Positions 54,361-63,301 of a stretch of 64,000 bases of DNA are shown one piece after another. Source of the stretch: Mycolicibacterium lutetiense. Its GTDB lineage: Bacteria > Actinomycetota > Actinomycetes > Mycobacteriales > Mycobacteriaceae. Where the stretch lies: assembly GCF_017876775.1 (NCBI RefSeq), contig NZ_JAGIOP010000001.1:186001-250000 (forward strand), given 5' to 3'. Positions within the stretch are counted from its first letter, which is position 1. Each line of letters opens with the position of its first letter. Below the pieces are notes generated by a model. That model searched no databases. It was not told the origin of the DNA and saw only the letters and a program-made list of their open reading frames with translations. Both the position numbers and the translations under genes were made by a program.

Positions 54361-54375
54361 TGTCACTAAGTGACA
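54361..54375. promoter_or_regulatory. TetR operator copy 2
   Basis: TGTCACTAAGTGACA, the same palindrome as the first copy with a different central base, 24 bases away centre to centre, close to two helix turns. Twin sites suggest cooperative binding by two dimers. Confidence 0.78.
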
Positions 54376-54499
54376 GGGTCGTCAAGGTGCGCTGGTGAGC
54401 GCCGGTTTCGTTGTTGCTTTGCCTCTTCTAAGGCGTGGCTTTCCACATCTGGGCTGTGCTCGCTCGCTGAGAAGGACCCGGGCGTAGGAAGCGGTGAGC

Positions 54500-54983
54500 T
54501 CAGAAAGCCCAGCTGCCGGAGGGCTGCAGGACGAACCCGTGCTTGTGGTCGGCGTCGATACAGGAAACGAGGTTGTTCCCGCCGACGACGCAGGTGCTGT
54601 TGTGGCCCTCGAGTTTCTTGCCGACGGTGATCGGTTTAAACCTCGCCGAGGCGCAATCCCCATCCGGCCGTGAGATGACGTAGGGTGCGTCGCTCGGTCC
54701 GTCCTCTGGCTTGCGCACCTCAGGACAACCGGTACCTGTTACCGAATCGGCGATGCCGTCAATGTTGCCACCGCACACGACGGATCTATGAGGCCCGTAG
54801 TCGAGCAGGCAACTGATCCGTTCGGGACTGACGAACGCTGTTCCGCCCAAGTCGAAATCTTTTGGGTCGACGCCCGTAAATTCGTTCAGGTCGGGGAAAC
54901 CTACTGGCGGAGAAGGTAACTCCGGTGGGCGAACATGCCGTAACCCCGAGAAGTGCGACGACCAAACACCGCGCAAGCCGCAT
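54500..54983 (-). pseudogene. Frameshifted lipoprotein, first of the KHGFVL-type paralogues
   Basis: The ATG at 54983 opens MRLARCLVVALLGVTACSPTG, a lipoprotein signal with lipobox-like VTAC, and overlaps the upstream gene's TGA by one base (TGATG), strong support for this start. After about residue 21 the frame that continues the family is shifted: LPSPPVGFPDLNEFTGVDPK to CVVGGNNLVSCIDADHKHGFVL and PSGSWAF at 54500. The shift lies near 54920-54930. It is either a decayed gene or a sequencing error. The C-terminus closely matches the gene just upstream. Confidence 0.7.
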
Positions 54984-55429
54984 CAGAACGCCCAGCTTCC
55001 CGACGGTCGCAGTACGAAGCCATGCTTCCCGTCGCCGTCGATGCATGCGGTTAATCTATCCTCACCGACCACGCACGCCGAGGTGTTGTTCGCGGTAAGT
55101 GTTAGCTTCTGACCGATGTTGAGAAGTGTGTCGGCCGGTGGTGGGCACCCCTTGACCGACTTCTCAAATCTGAAAGGTGCTGAGCGACTGTACTCTTCGT
55201 GGGTCTGCAGCACGACGGCACATTCGCCGTATTCCACGGGCAGTCCGGGTAGGGGTCCACTGCACCGTCTGACACCACCGATCATGCAGCTTAGACCGTC
55301 AGGTGTGCGAAAGAACGCGTACCCGTTGGCCCAGCGGTCTGGGCGCGAGAAGTCGAGGTTGGCCCACCCGAGCGACGCAGATTTCAGGTGGCCCGTCGTC
55401 CACCCCTCGACACGGGAGCGTGTCAGCAT
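54983..55429 (-). CDS. KHGFVL-type small protein, second paralogue
   Basis: A 148-residue protein with no clear signal peptide. It ends ACIDGDGKHGFVLRPSGSWAF, nearly the same as the neighbouring frameshifted paralogue and similar to the gene at 57500. Four or more cysteines are spread along it. It lies 16 bases downstream of the EspC-like gene on the same strand, so it may be secreted or functionally tied to that gene. Function unknown. Confidence 0.7.
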   Translation of the reverse strand: MLTRSRVEGWTTGHLKSASLGWANLDFSRPDRWANGYAFFRTPDGLSCMIGGVRRCSGPLPGLPVEYGECAVVLQTHEEYSRSAPFRFEKSVKGCPPPADTLLNIGQKLTLTANNTSACVVGEDRLTACIDGDGKHGFVLRPSGSWAF

Positions 55430-55444
55430 CTCGACTCGGTACTC

Positions 55445-55738
55445 CTACTTGGGCGGGTTCATCGTCTTGATTACGGCTTGAGCGTTGACCGAATCCGTTG
55501 CGTCGTAATAGCGCGCTGCCTGGGCGATGTTGTCGGCGAAGTGGAGCAGGTTGGCAGAACATTCGCTCATCACGTGATTGGTCGCCGCGGTGAGGGCGAC
55601 CGTGGCCTTCGCCGACGGTTGATCCGCTGGAGGCTGCCATTCGTGAGTGAGTGAATCTCCGAGTTCGTCGCTGAACGCGGCTAGCTCTTCCGCAGCCCCT
55701 TTGAGTGCCGCGGTATCGACCCTCAACGGCCGCGTCAC
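55445..55738 (-). CDS. EspC-like type VII secretion-associated protein
   Basis: A 97-residue helical protein without a signal peptide: RVDTAALKGAAEELAAFSDEL at the N-terminus and NLLHFADNIAQAARYYDATD near the end, the two-helix layout of EspC/WXG100-type proteins (no WXG motif seen; the region has WQPP). It is the first gene of a minus-strand cluster with the two KHGFVL-type genes. A substrate or chaperone of a type VII system is likely; the partner system is not in the window. Confidence 0.72.
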   Translation of the reverse strand: MTRPLRVDTAALKGAAEELAAFSDELGDSLTHEWQPPADQPSAKATVALTAATNHVMSECSANLLHFADNIAQAARYYDATDSVNAQAVIKTMNPPK

Positions 55739-55841
55739 CCATTCACCCTAATGCGGCTCATGAGGGCAGATGCGCACCGATTTCGCTCTCGAAACCACAA
55801 TCGGTTAGCCTCGCGAATTAACACCCGTCAAGGAGATTGTC

Positions 55842-57368
55842 ATGGTCGATCCGCGCACACCTGTCATCGTCGGCGTCGGACAGTTCACCGAACGCATCGA
55901 TCTTGACGGCTATCGCGGCATGTCCTCGGTCGAGCTGGCCACCGAGGCGGCCAGGGCAGCGCTGCACGATTGCGGGGCCGACGCCGCTGCTGTGGCGCAG
56001 GCGATCGACACGGTGGCGGGTACGCGGCAGTTCGAGATCTCCGGCCCACAGACGCCAACCCTGGGTGTGTCCGACAACTACCCGCGCTCGGTGGCGCGCA
56101 ACGTCGGCGCCGCGCCGGCCCGCGCCATCCTCGAAGTGATCGGCGGCCAGAGCCCCCAGCACCTGGTCACCGAGTTCTCGGCGGCGATCGCGGCAGGCGA
56201 GGCCGAGGTGGTGCTGCTGTTCGGTTCGGAGAACACCTCGACGCTGCGCCACTTCTCCAAGCGTGACGACAAGCCGGATCACTCCGGGACCGTCGAAGGC
56301 CAGTTGGAGGACCGTGGCTACGGCTATGACGGCATCTTCGACGAGTACACGATCAAGCACGGGTTGATCGGTGCCCCGGTGCAGTACGGCCTGCTGGAGA
56401 ACGCGCGTCGCGCCCGGCAGGGTCTGTCCGTCGCGGACTACCGGCAGGCGATGGCGGAGCTGTTTGCGCCGTTCTCGAAAGTGGCAGAGAAGAACCCGTA
56501 TTCGTCTGCCCCGGTGGAGCGCTCGGCCGAGGAGTTGGCCACCGTCACCTCGAGCAACCGGATGATCTGCGACCCGTACCCGCGCATGATGGTGGCGCGC
56601 GACCAGGTCAATCAGGGTGCTGCCGTGCTGATGATGTCGGTCGAGACCGCCCGGAAACTCGATGTGCCCGAGGAGAAGTGGGTTTACCTGCGCGGGCACG
56701 CCGACATGAAAGAGATCAAGCTGCTGGAGCGCGCTGAACTCGGCTACAGCGATGCCGCGAACATCGCAGTGAACGAGGCGCTGCGGGTCGCAGACATCAC
56801 CCTCGATGACGTCGCGGCGTTCGATCTGTACAGCTGCTTCCCGTTCCCGGTATTCAATATCTGCGACGGCACCGGTCTGGCACCCGACGATGAACGCGGT
56901 CTAACGCTCACCGGCGGTCTGCCCTTCTTCGGCGGCCCGGGGAACAACTACTCGATGCACTGTATCGCCGAGGCTGTCAATGAAATGCGCGACAAGCCAG
57001 GGCAGTTCGCTCTAGTCGGCGGCAACGGCGGTATCGCCAGCAAGTACTCGGTCGGTATCTACTCCACCGAGCCCGCCGATTGGGTGGCCGACGGCAGCGC
57101 CGCCTTGCAGGATGCGTTCAACGTTCAGGAGCGCGTGGTCATCGCCGAAAAGGCCGATGGCCCAGCCGCAATCGAGACCTACACCGTCCGTTATGACTGG
57201 ACGCCGCGCACGGGCATCATCGTCGGACGCCTGGATGTCGATGGCAGCCGATTCCTGGCGACGACGACGGACGAGGCGCTGGTGGAGTTGCTCTCAGACG
57301 GCGAGCCGTTGGGCGCGTCGATCATCGTGCAATCTGGTGAGAAGCGGAACACCGCGACGCTGGCGTAA
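55842..57368 (+). CDS. Thiolase-family acetyl-CoA acetyltransferase-like protein
   Basis: A 508-residue protein of the thiolase superfamily. It starts MVDPRTPVIVGVGQFTERID and contains DVAAFDLYSCFPFPVFNICDG (cysteine-bearing segment) and an SMHCIAEAVNEMRDK region with the GNGG motif. A C-terminal extension (about 400-508) carries an OB-like segment. Beta-ketothiolase or acyl-CoA transfer in lipid catabolism is likely, but typical catalytic Cys spacing differs from FadA-type enzymes, so the exact reaction is open. It is preceded by AAGGAG before the ATG. Confidence 0.78.
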   Translation: MVDPRTPVIVGVGQFTERIDLDGYRGMSSVELATEAARAALHDCGADAAAVAQAIDTVAGTRQFEISGPQTPTLGVSDNYPRSVARNVGAAPARAILEVIGGQSPQHLVTEFSAAIAAGEAEVVLLFGSENTSTLRHFSKRDDKPDHSGTVEGQLEDRGYGYDGIFDEYTIKHGLIGAPVQYGLLENARRARQGLSVADYRQAMAELFAPFSKVAEKNPYSSAPVERSAEELATVTSSNRMICDPYPRMMVARDQVNQGAAVLMMSVETARKLDVPEEKWVYLRGHADMKEIKLLERAELGYSDAANIAVNEALRVADITLDDVAAFDLYSCFPFPVFNICDGTGLAPDDERGLTLTGGLPFFGGPGNNYSMHCIAEAVNEMRDKPGQFALVGGNGGIASKYSVGIYSTEPADWVADGSAALQDAFNVQERVVIAEKADGPAAIETYTVRYDWTPRTGIIVGRLDVDGSRFLATTTDEALVELLSDGEPLGASIIVQSGEKRNTATLA

Positions 57369-57398
57369 CGCGGCTCTTTGGTCGCGGCACTGTGCCTG

Positions 57399-57430
57399 GA
57401 AACCTGGTACCGCATGCGATACCAGGTTTC
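57399..57430. terminator. Hairpin between the thiolase and the convergent lipoprotein gene
   Basis: GAAACCTGGTA and TACCAGGTTTC flank a 10-base loop, a perfect 11-bp stem. It lies 30 bases after the thiolase stop and 70 before the opposite stop. No clear T run follows, so it may be a bidirectional terminator or a structural element. Confidence 0.5.
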
Positions 57431-57499
57431 GAGATCATATGTCGCCGAGAACATCCGACCTGCTCAGAAGAGCCTCGTGCGACTTTCACGCCCGCCATC

Positions 57500-57985
57500 T
57501 CAGAAGAACCTCGACCATTTAGGCCCCAGCACAAACCCGTGCCTGCCGATACGGCAGGCCGTTATGTGGCTGCCAACCCCGCAGACAAGGTCATCTTTCG
57601 GGTACCGCACCACGTGTTGGGCGGGCAGCAACGGAGGTGGAGTGGCCTGGGGATCATCCGGGTCGGTGAGCTGACGAATGGTGGCGGCAGACCGTCGTTC
57701 GGCGGCCACCAACCAGAGCCCCGGCCCCTTGTCCGGCCGAGGACCCCAGCATTGGATCCGCGCGTACTCGGGACCGAGATAGTCGTTGGAGTCACACGTC
57801 AGGCCGCTCGGCGTCCGGAAGCTGTAACCCGAATATCTCTGCCCGCCAGAGAAATAGGTGTCATGGTCAGCGGGGGTGTATCCGCTGAAATCGGGAAACC
57901 CCTTGCCGTCGCTGGGGCGGCCAGCGGGCGCGCAGGCGGCAAGAAACGCGATGAGGCAGACGACGAGGCGTCCAGCGGTGCGCAC
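57500..57985 (-). CDS. Lipoprotein, third paralogue of the KHGFVL-type family
   Basis: A 161-residue lipoprotein. It starts MRTAGRLVVCLIAFLAACAP with a lipobox LAAC (Cys18), then GFPDFSGYTPADHDTYF and GYSFRTPSGLTCDSNDYLG, and ends ITACRIGRHGFVLGPKW. The N-terminus and C-terminus align with the frameshifted gene at 54500. It stands alone, 88 bases before the LLM gene's end. Function unknown. Confidence 0.8.
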   Translation of the reverse strand: MRTAGRLVVCLIAFLAACAPAGRPSDGKGFPDFSGYTPADHDTYFSGGQRYSGYSFRTPSGLTCDSNDYLGPEYARIQCWGPRPDKGPGLWLVAAERRSAATIRQLTDPDDPQATPPPLLPAQHVVRYPKDDLVCGVGSHITACRIGRHGFVLGPKWSRFF

Positions 57986-58071
57986 CCGCGTCAGCGTAAC
58001 CGTGAGATCAACGCCATGGTCGTTCCGCTCGAACTTTTACGACCACAGCGTTGATTTCGGCGTGCCAGAAG

Positions 58072-58920
58072 CTAGTCCAGCGCGGCCAGCTTGCCCGCAA
58101 GCCGCTCGACGTACGCCGATACCTCGGCCTCGGACTTGTCCGGCAGCCCGAACAGAACCTCGGTGACGCCCAGTTCGCGCCAGTGGGCGAGCTTGTCGGC
58201 GTCCGGCTTGAAGTCCAGCGCGACGATCTGCGGTGCCCCGTCGCGTCCGGCGGCGGCCCAGGTGTCTTGCAGCAGCTTGACGGGCTCGTCGATGTTGAAG
58301 TCGCGGGGAGTGGTGATCCAGCCGTCGGCCGACTTGGCGATCCACTTGAAGTTCTTCTCGTTGCCGGCCGCGCCGACCAGGATCGGGATGTGCGACTGCA
58401 CGGGCTTGGGCCAGGCCCAGGACGGTCCGAAGTTCACGAATTCGCCGTCATAGGAGGCTTCTTCCTCGGTCCACAGTGCGCGCATGGCTTCCAGGTACTC
58501 GCGCAGCATGGTGCGGCGGCGGCCCGGGGGGACCTTGTGGTCGGCGAGTTCGTCAGTGTTCCAACCGAATCCGACGCCCAGCGACACGCGTCCGCCGGAC
58601 AGGTGGTCGAGGGTGGCGATCGATTTGGCCAGGGTGATCGGGTCGTGTTCGACCGGCAATGCGACGGCCGTCGACAACCGCACCCGCGACGTCACCGCGC
58701 AGGCGGTGCCCAGCGATACCCACGGATCGAGGGTGCGCATGTAGCGGTCGTCGGGCAGGAACTCGTCACCGGTGGTCGGGTGAGCCGCCTCGCGCTTGAT
58801 CGGGATGTGGGTGTGTTCGGGAACGTAGAACGTCGTGAAGCCGTGATCGTCGGCGAGTTTGGCGGCCTTGGCCGGGGCGATGCCGCGGTCACTGGTGAAG
58901 AGAACAAGCCCATAGTCCAT
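58072..58920 (-). CDS. LLM-class oxidoreductase (Rv0953c-like), KstR-box controlled
   Basis: A 282-residue luciferase-superfamily protein. Motifs include FTTFYVPEHTHIPIKREAAHP, LSGGRVSLGVGFGWNTDELAD and SHIPILVGAAGNEKNFKWIA. It probably uses F420 or FMN on an unknown substrate. ATG 58920 lies nine bases after a KstR-like box, so repressor binding would block transcription and a very short or leaderless mRNA is likely. It corresponds to Rv0953c by position next to sucCD. Confidence 0.86.
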   Translation of the reverse strand: MDYGLVLFTSDRGIAPAKAAKLADDHGFTTFYVPEHTHIPIKREAAHPTTGDEFLPDDRYMRTLDPWVSLGTACAVTSRVRLSTAVALPVEHDPITLAKSIATLDHLSGGRVSLGVGFGWNTDELADHKVPPGRRRTMLREYLEAMRALWTEEEASYDGEFVNFGPSWAWPKPVQSHIPILVGAAGNEKNFKWIAKSADGWITTPRDFNIDEPVKLLQDTWAAAGRDGAPQIVALDFKPDADKLAHWRELGVTEVLFGLPDKSEAEVSAYVERLAGKLAALD

Positions 58921-58929
58921 ACGCAGAAT

Positions 58930-58943
58930 TAGAACGTGTTTCA
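58930..58943. promoter_or_regulatory. KstR-like operator upstream of the LLM gene
   Basis: TAGAACGTGTTTCA fits TnnAACnnGTTnnA at every fixed position. It lies nine bases before the LLM start codon and 107 bases from the divergent SfnG-like gene. Confidence 0.65.
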
Positions 58944-59050
58944 GTCGCAGTAGCAAGACGCACCGTCTCGTTAGGCGAGTCGGGTCGGAGAAAACTTCAT
59001 CGCGAGCGATACCCGCGACGGGGCTTCACCAGTTTGCTGGGATCATCGGC

Positions 59051-60181
59051 ATGACGACTGAACGCATCGCCGACCACGTCAAGTTCGCGTACTGGGTGCC
59101 CAATGTCAGTGGCGGTCTGGTCACCAGCGACATCGAACAGCGCACCGACTGGAACTACGAGTACAACAAGAAGCTCGCGCAGACGGCGGAGAACAACGGC
59201 TTCGAGTACGCCCTGTCGCAGGTTCGCTATGAGGCGAGCTACGGTGCGGAGTACCAGCACGAATCGACCAGCTTCAGCCTCGCCCTGTTATTGGCCACCG
59301 AACGACTCAAGGTCATCGCCGCCGTGCATCCGGGACTGTGGCAACCCGCCGTGTTGGCCAAGCTCGGCGCCACTGCCGATCATCTGTCAGGTGGGCGGTT
59401 CGCGGTCAACGTCGTGTCCGGTTGGTTCAAGGACGAGTTCACGCACCTGGGTGAACCGTGGCTCGAACATGACGAGCGCTACCGCCGCAGCGCGGAGTTC
59501 CTCCAGGTCTTGCGCAAGATCTGGACCGAGGACGACGTCGATTTCCGCGGTGACTTCTACCGGATCCACGATTTCACTCTCAAGCCCAAGCCGCTGAACA
59601 CGCCGGAGCGTCCCAATCCCGAGTTGTTCCAGGGCGGTAACTCCACGGCGGCCCGCCGCAACGGCGGCCGTTACGCCGACTGGTACTTCTCCAACGGCAA
59701 AGACTTCGAGGGCTTCACCGAACAGGTCGTCGAGGTACGTCATCACGCCCGCAACGCTGACCGAGCGGTGAAGTTCGGTCTCAACTCGTTCATCATCGCC
59801 CGCGACACAGAAAGGGAGGCGAAGGAAGTCCTCAGAGAAATCGTGGCCAAAGCGAACAAACCCGCCGTCGAAGGCTTCCGAAGCGCGGTGCAGCAGGCCG
59901 GCAAGTCCACCGGGGACAAGAAGGGCATGTGGGCCGATTCCAGTTTCGAGGACCTGGTGCAGTACAACGACGGCTTCCGCACCCAGTTGATCGGCACACC
60001 CGAGCAGATCGCCGAACGCATCGCCGCCTACCGCAAACGTGGCGCGGACCTGATCCTCGGCGGGTTCCTGCATTTCCAGGAGGAAATCGAGTACTTCGGC
60101 GCCAACGTGTTGCCACTGGTCCGCGAAATCGAGGCAGCCGAAACGGATTCCGCCGAGACACCCGTTCTGGTATCGGCTTGA
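59051..60181 (+). CDS. SfnG-like FMNH2-dependent monooxygenase (dimethylsulfone type)
   Basis: A 376-residue luciferase-superfamily enzyme with the SfnG-type sequence ADHVKFAYWVPNVSGGLVTS, ATADHLSGGRFAVNVVSGW and DLILGGFLHFQEEIEYF. SfnG oxidises dimethylsulfone to methanesulfinate using FMNH2, giving sulfur. In mycobacteria the true substrate may differ. No sulfur-assimilation genes are adjacent. The ATG is good and the length matches the family. Confidence 0.85.
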   Translation: MTTERIADHVKFAYWVPNVSGGLVTSDIEQRTDWNYEYNKKLAQTAENNGFEYALSQVRYEASYGAEYQHESTSFSLALLLATERLKVIAAVHPGLWQPAVLAKLGATADHLSGGRFAVNVVSGWFKDEFTHLGEPWLEHDERYRRSAEFLQVLRKIWTEDDVDFRGDFYRIHDFTLKPKPLNTPERPNPELFQGGNSTAARRNGGRYADWYFSNGKDFEGFTEQVVEVRHHARNADRAVKFGLNSFIIARDTEREAKEVLREIVAKANKPAVEGFRSAVQQAGKSTGDKKGMWADSSFEDLVQYNDGFRTQLIGTPEQIAERIAAYRKRGADLILGGFLHFQEEIEYFGANVLPLVREIEAAETDSAETPVLVSA

Positions 60182-60315
60182 GACCGCTCTGACACCAAGC
60201 ACGCGCGCCCGGCACACAGTCGGGTGCGCTAGCGTGGAAGATCGAATCGCTCACGTGGTCGGTATTCATGCCTGCGTGAACACACGTCGCGAAGCTTGAT
60301 AGCACAGGAGAGGTC

Positions 60316-61137
60316 ATGACCTACCCGCCCAGTAACCCCGGATACCCGCCGCAATCGGGTTCGCAGTTCGATGCAACCCAGCAGTTCGCCAAGGCGGTTC
60401 CCGCTCCGGCGGCCCCGCCCGCCGCCCCGGCCGCGTCAGAGCCCGGTGAGAACAAGCTGCCCGAGATCCTGCTGGGCGTGGTGGCCGTCACCGGCCTGCT
60501 CATCTACTTCGTGAGCTTCGCCTTCGAGGTCCAGGCCGTGATCGGTTCGCTGATCATCGTGGTCCCGCTGTTGGCCGGCCTCCTGGCCGGCGTCGGCGTT
60601 CTGCCGAAGCAGAAGAGCCGTGTTGCGCCGGCAGCAGTGCTGTCCACCCTCGGGTTGCTGCTGTCCATCACCCTCTCGGTAGCTGCAGGTGGAGACGCCG
60701 ATTGGACGATCTGGGTTCTCCTTGTGCTCACGCTGGTCCAGGCCGGTGCCGGTATCGCCGCACTTCTGTTCGACGCCGGAATCCTCACCCCTCCGGCGCC
60801 CAAGCCGCAGTTCGACCAGCAGCCCCAGTACGGCCAGTACGGTGGCCCGTCGCAGTACTACGGGCAGCAGCACCAGCCGCAGCACGGTGGCCAGTCCTAC
60901 CAGCAGGCTCAGCCGCAGCAGCCCGGCTACCCGTCGCAGTACGGCGGCTACGCCGGTGGTCAGAACACCGGTGGTTTCCCGGTGCAGCCCCCGCAGGGGC
61001 AGCAGCCGAGCGGCCCGCCGACGCCTCCGACCGGCTACCCCACCTATGGCCAGCCGCAGCATTCGGGCTCCCAGGCGCCCTCTGCCGGCCCGGCACAGCA
61101 GCCGCCTTCACAGCAATCTGGCCCTGCGCCGTCGTAA
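60316..61137 (+). CDS. DUF5336 membrane protein (Rv0954-like)
   Basis: A 273-residue protein. A disordered Pro-rich N-terminus (about 1-50) is followed by four membrane helices (about 52-155) and a long Gln/Pro/Tyr-rich C-terminal tail with repeated PQYGQYG-type motifs. It matches the DUF5336 layout of Rv0954. Role unknown, possibly tied to cell-envelope or division processes; it directly precedes perM. Confidence 0.85.
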   Translation: MTYPPSNPGYPPQSGSQFDATQQFAKAVPAPAAPPAAPAASEPGENKLPEILLGVVAVTGLLIYFVSFAFEVQAVIGSLIIVVPLLAGLLAGVGVLPKQKSRVAPAAVLSTLGLLLSITLSVAAGGDADWTIWVLLVLTLVQAGAGIAALLFDAGILTPPAPKPQFDQQPQYGQYGGPSQYYGQQHQPQHGGQSYQQAQPQQPGYPSQYGGYAGGQNTGGFPVQPPQGQQPSGPPTPPTGYPTYGQPQHSGSQAPSAGPAQQPPSQQSGPAPS

Positions 61138-61197
61138 GCTGATCGGCGCGTGCGCTTCCCGCGTACGCGCCGATCATTGCGAGGAGCAGCCCACCAA

Positions 61198-62661
61198 GTG
61201 AGTAACCGGCCAGTCGGCACCCGCCAGGCACGTGAGTTGCTTCGGGTCGCGTTCGGGCCGTCCGTCGTCGCGCTGGTGGTCATCGCCGCGGTTGTGTTGT
61301 TGCAGCTGCTGATCGCCAACAGCGACATGACGGGCGCGCTAGGGGCGACCGCCAGCATGTGGCTGGGCGTGCATCAGGTGCCGGTCTCGATCGGCGGCCG
61401 CGAGCTCGGTGTGATGCCGCTGCTGCCGGTGATGGCGATGATCTGGGGCACCGCCCGCACGACGGCCGCGGCCACCGCCCCGAATTCCTCTTGGTTCGTC
61501 ACCCGCTGGGTCGTCGCCTCGGCGCTGGGCGGGCCCATTCTGATAGCGGCCATCCTGCTGGCTGTCATCCATGACGCCGCCTCGGTGATCAGCGAACTGC
61601 AGACCCCCAGTGCCTTGCGCGCGTTCTTCAGCGTGCTGGTCGTGCATGCGATCGGCGCGTTGATCGGCGTCGGTTCGAAGGTCGGTCGACGCACGTTGGC
61701 GGCCCTGCCGCTCCCGGACTGGCTGCCCGATGCGTTTCGCGCCGCAGCCGCCGGTGTCCTCGCCCTGTTCGGGCTTTCCGGCGTGGTGACGGCGGCCTCC
61801 CTGGTGGTGCATTGGGGCACGATGCACGACCTGTTCGCGATTACCGACAGTCTGTTCGGCCAGTTCAGCCTCACTTTGTTGTCGATCCTCTATATCCCCA
61901 ACGTGATCGTGGGGGCCTCGGCGATCGCGGTCGGATCCAGTGCCCATGTCGGGCTGGCCGCGTTCAGTTCGTTCACCGTGTTCGGCGGCGACATCCCTGC
62001 GGTGCCGGTGCTGGCCGCGGTGCCGACGCCGCCGCTGGGCCCGATCTGGGTGGCGCTCCTGATCGTGGGGGCGGCCTCGGCAGTGGCGGTAGGTCAGCAA
62101 TGTGCACGACGTCCGCTCCCGATCGGGGCGGCCACCGGGAAGTTGGTGGTGGCATCGGCGCTGGCCGCGGTGACGATGGCGCTGGCCGGATTCGCCGGTG
62201 GCGGCCGGTTGGGGAATTTCGGGTCCGTCGGAGTCGATCAGGCGACCTTCGGGCCAGCGGTTTTCCTGTGGTTCGTCGGGATCGGCGGGCTGACGGTGGC
62301 GATGTCCGGCGGCCTGACCCGCAAGCCGCGGCCCGCGGCCCCGCCCCCGCCCCCACCTGCGCCCGAGCCCGAGCCCGAGCCCGAACTCGACGTCATCGAG
62401 GACGACGTCGAGTATGTCGAGGCAGAGCCCGAGCTCGAACCCGACGAACCGCTGGTGTCGTGGTCGGCCGAGGAGCCCGGCGACGAGCCGGAGAGCCCGC
62501 AGGACGAGTACGAGGACTACGACGACGTGCAGGAAACCGTCTACGAACCCGGCCCTCGGAGCTATGAAGACCTCGATGACGATCCCGAGGACCACTTCAT
62601 CGTCGACGACATCCCCGACGACCCGGCGACCGGCGCCAACCCCCGCCGTGCGGACGACTAG
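61198..62661 (+). CDS. perM: Cell division protein PerM (Rv0955-like, DUF6350)
   Basis: A 487-residue polytopic membrane protein. It has about ten helices from residue 18 to about 400, with [21 protein letters not shown] and [18 protein letters not shown], close to M. tuberculosis PerM, which is needed for chronic infection and stabilises the divisome. A disordered, very acidic Glu/Asp/Pro tail follows (about 400-487). The start is GTG 61198, with GAGGAG 11 bases upstream; the frame is open to 61150. perM ends 10 bases before purN. Confidence 0.88.
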   Translation: MSNRPVGTRQARELLRVAFGPSVVALVVIAAVVLLQLLIANSDMTGALGATASMWLGVHQVPVSIGGRELGVMPLLPVMAMIWGTARTTAAATAPNSSWFVTRWVVASALGGPILIAAILLAVIHDAASVISELQTPSALRAFFSVLVVHAIGALIGVGSKVGRRTLAALPLPDWLPDAFRAAAAGVLALFGLSGVVTAASLVVHWGTMHDLFAITDSLFGQFSLTLLSILYIPNVIVGASAIAVGSSAHVGLAAFSSFTVFGGDIPAVPVLAAVPTPPLGPIWVALLIVGAASAVAVGQQCARRPLPIGAATGKLVVASALAAVTMALAGFAGGGRLGNFGSVGVDQATFGPAVFLWFVGIGGLTVAMSGGLTRKPRPAAPPPPPPAPEPEPEPELDVIEDDVEYVEAEPELEPDEPLVSWSAEEPGDEPESPQDEYEDYDDVQETVYEPGPRSYEDLDDDPEDHFIVDDIPDDPATGANPRRADD

Positions 62662-62671
62662 GCTGCTGCGC

Positions 62672-63301
62672 GTGCAGCAACCGTTACAAGTGCCCCCGAG
62701 TGCACCGGCACGGCTGGTAGTGCTGGCCTCGGGGACAGGGTCGCTGCTCGCCTCGCTACTGGCCGCCGCTGTCGACGACTATCCGGCGCGGGTGGTCGCG
62801 GTCGGAACCGACCGCAAATGTGCCGCGGTGGACATCGCGGCAGAGGCGGGGGTGCCGTCCTACACCGTGCGGCTGGGCGACTATGACGATCGAGACGCCT
62901 GGGATGCGGCGCTCACCGAAGCCACCGCCGAACACGAGCCGGACCTGGTGGTCTCGGCCGGGTTCATGAAAATTCTGGGCGGCCAATTTCTTTCCCGCTT
63001 CCCGGGCCGGGTGGTCAACACGCATCCGGCGTTGCTGCCCGCGTTCCCCGGGGCGCACGCGGTGCCCGAGGCGTTGGCGTACGGCGTGCGGGTGACGGGC
63101 TGCACCGTGCATCTCGTGGACTCCGGGATGGATACCGGGCCGATTCTGGCCCAGCAGGCCGTCGAGGTGCTCGATGATGACACCGAAGAGACTTTGCATG
63201 AGCGCATCAAGGTGGTCGAACGACGACTGCTGGTGGATGTGCTGGCCGCGCTGGCAACCCGCGGCGTGACCTGGACTGGACGAAAGGCGACCATAGGGTG
63301 A
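62672..63301 (+). CDS. purN: Phosphoribosylglycinamide formyltransferase PurN
   Basis: A 209-residue GAR transformylase. It has [38 protein letters not shown] and [16 protein letters not shown] with the catalytic Asn/His, then DSGMDTGP. It formylates GAR in purine synthesis. GTG 62672 is the start. Its stop overlaps the purH start by 4 bases (GTGA), giving coupling. Confidence 0.94.
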   Translation: MQQPLQVPPSAPARLVVLASGTGSLLASLLAAAVDDYPARVVAVGTDRKCAAVDIAAEAGVPSYTVRLGDYDDRDAWDAALTEATAEHEPDLVVSAGFMKILGGQFLSRFPGRVVNTHPALLPAFPGAHAVPEALAYGVRVTGCTVHLVDSGMDTGPILAQQAVEVLDDDTEETLHERIKVVERRLLVDVLAALATRGVTWTGRKATIG

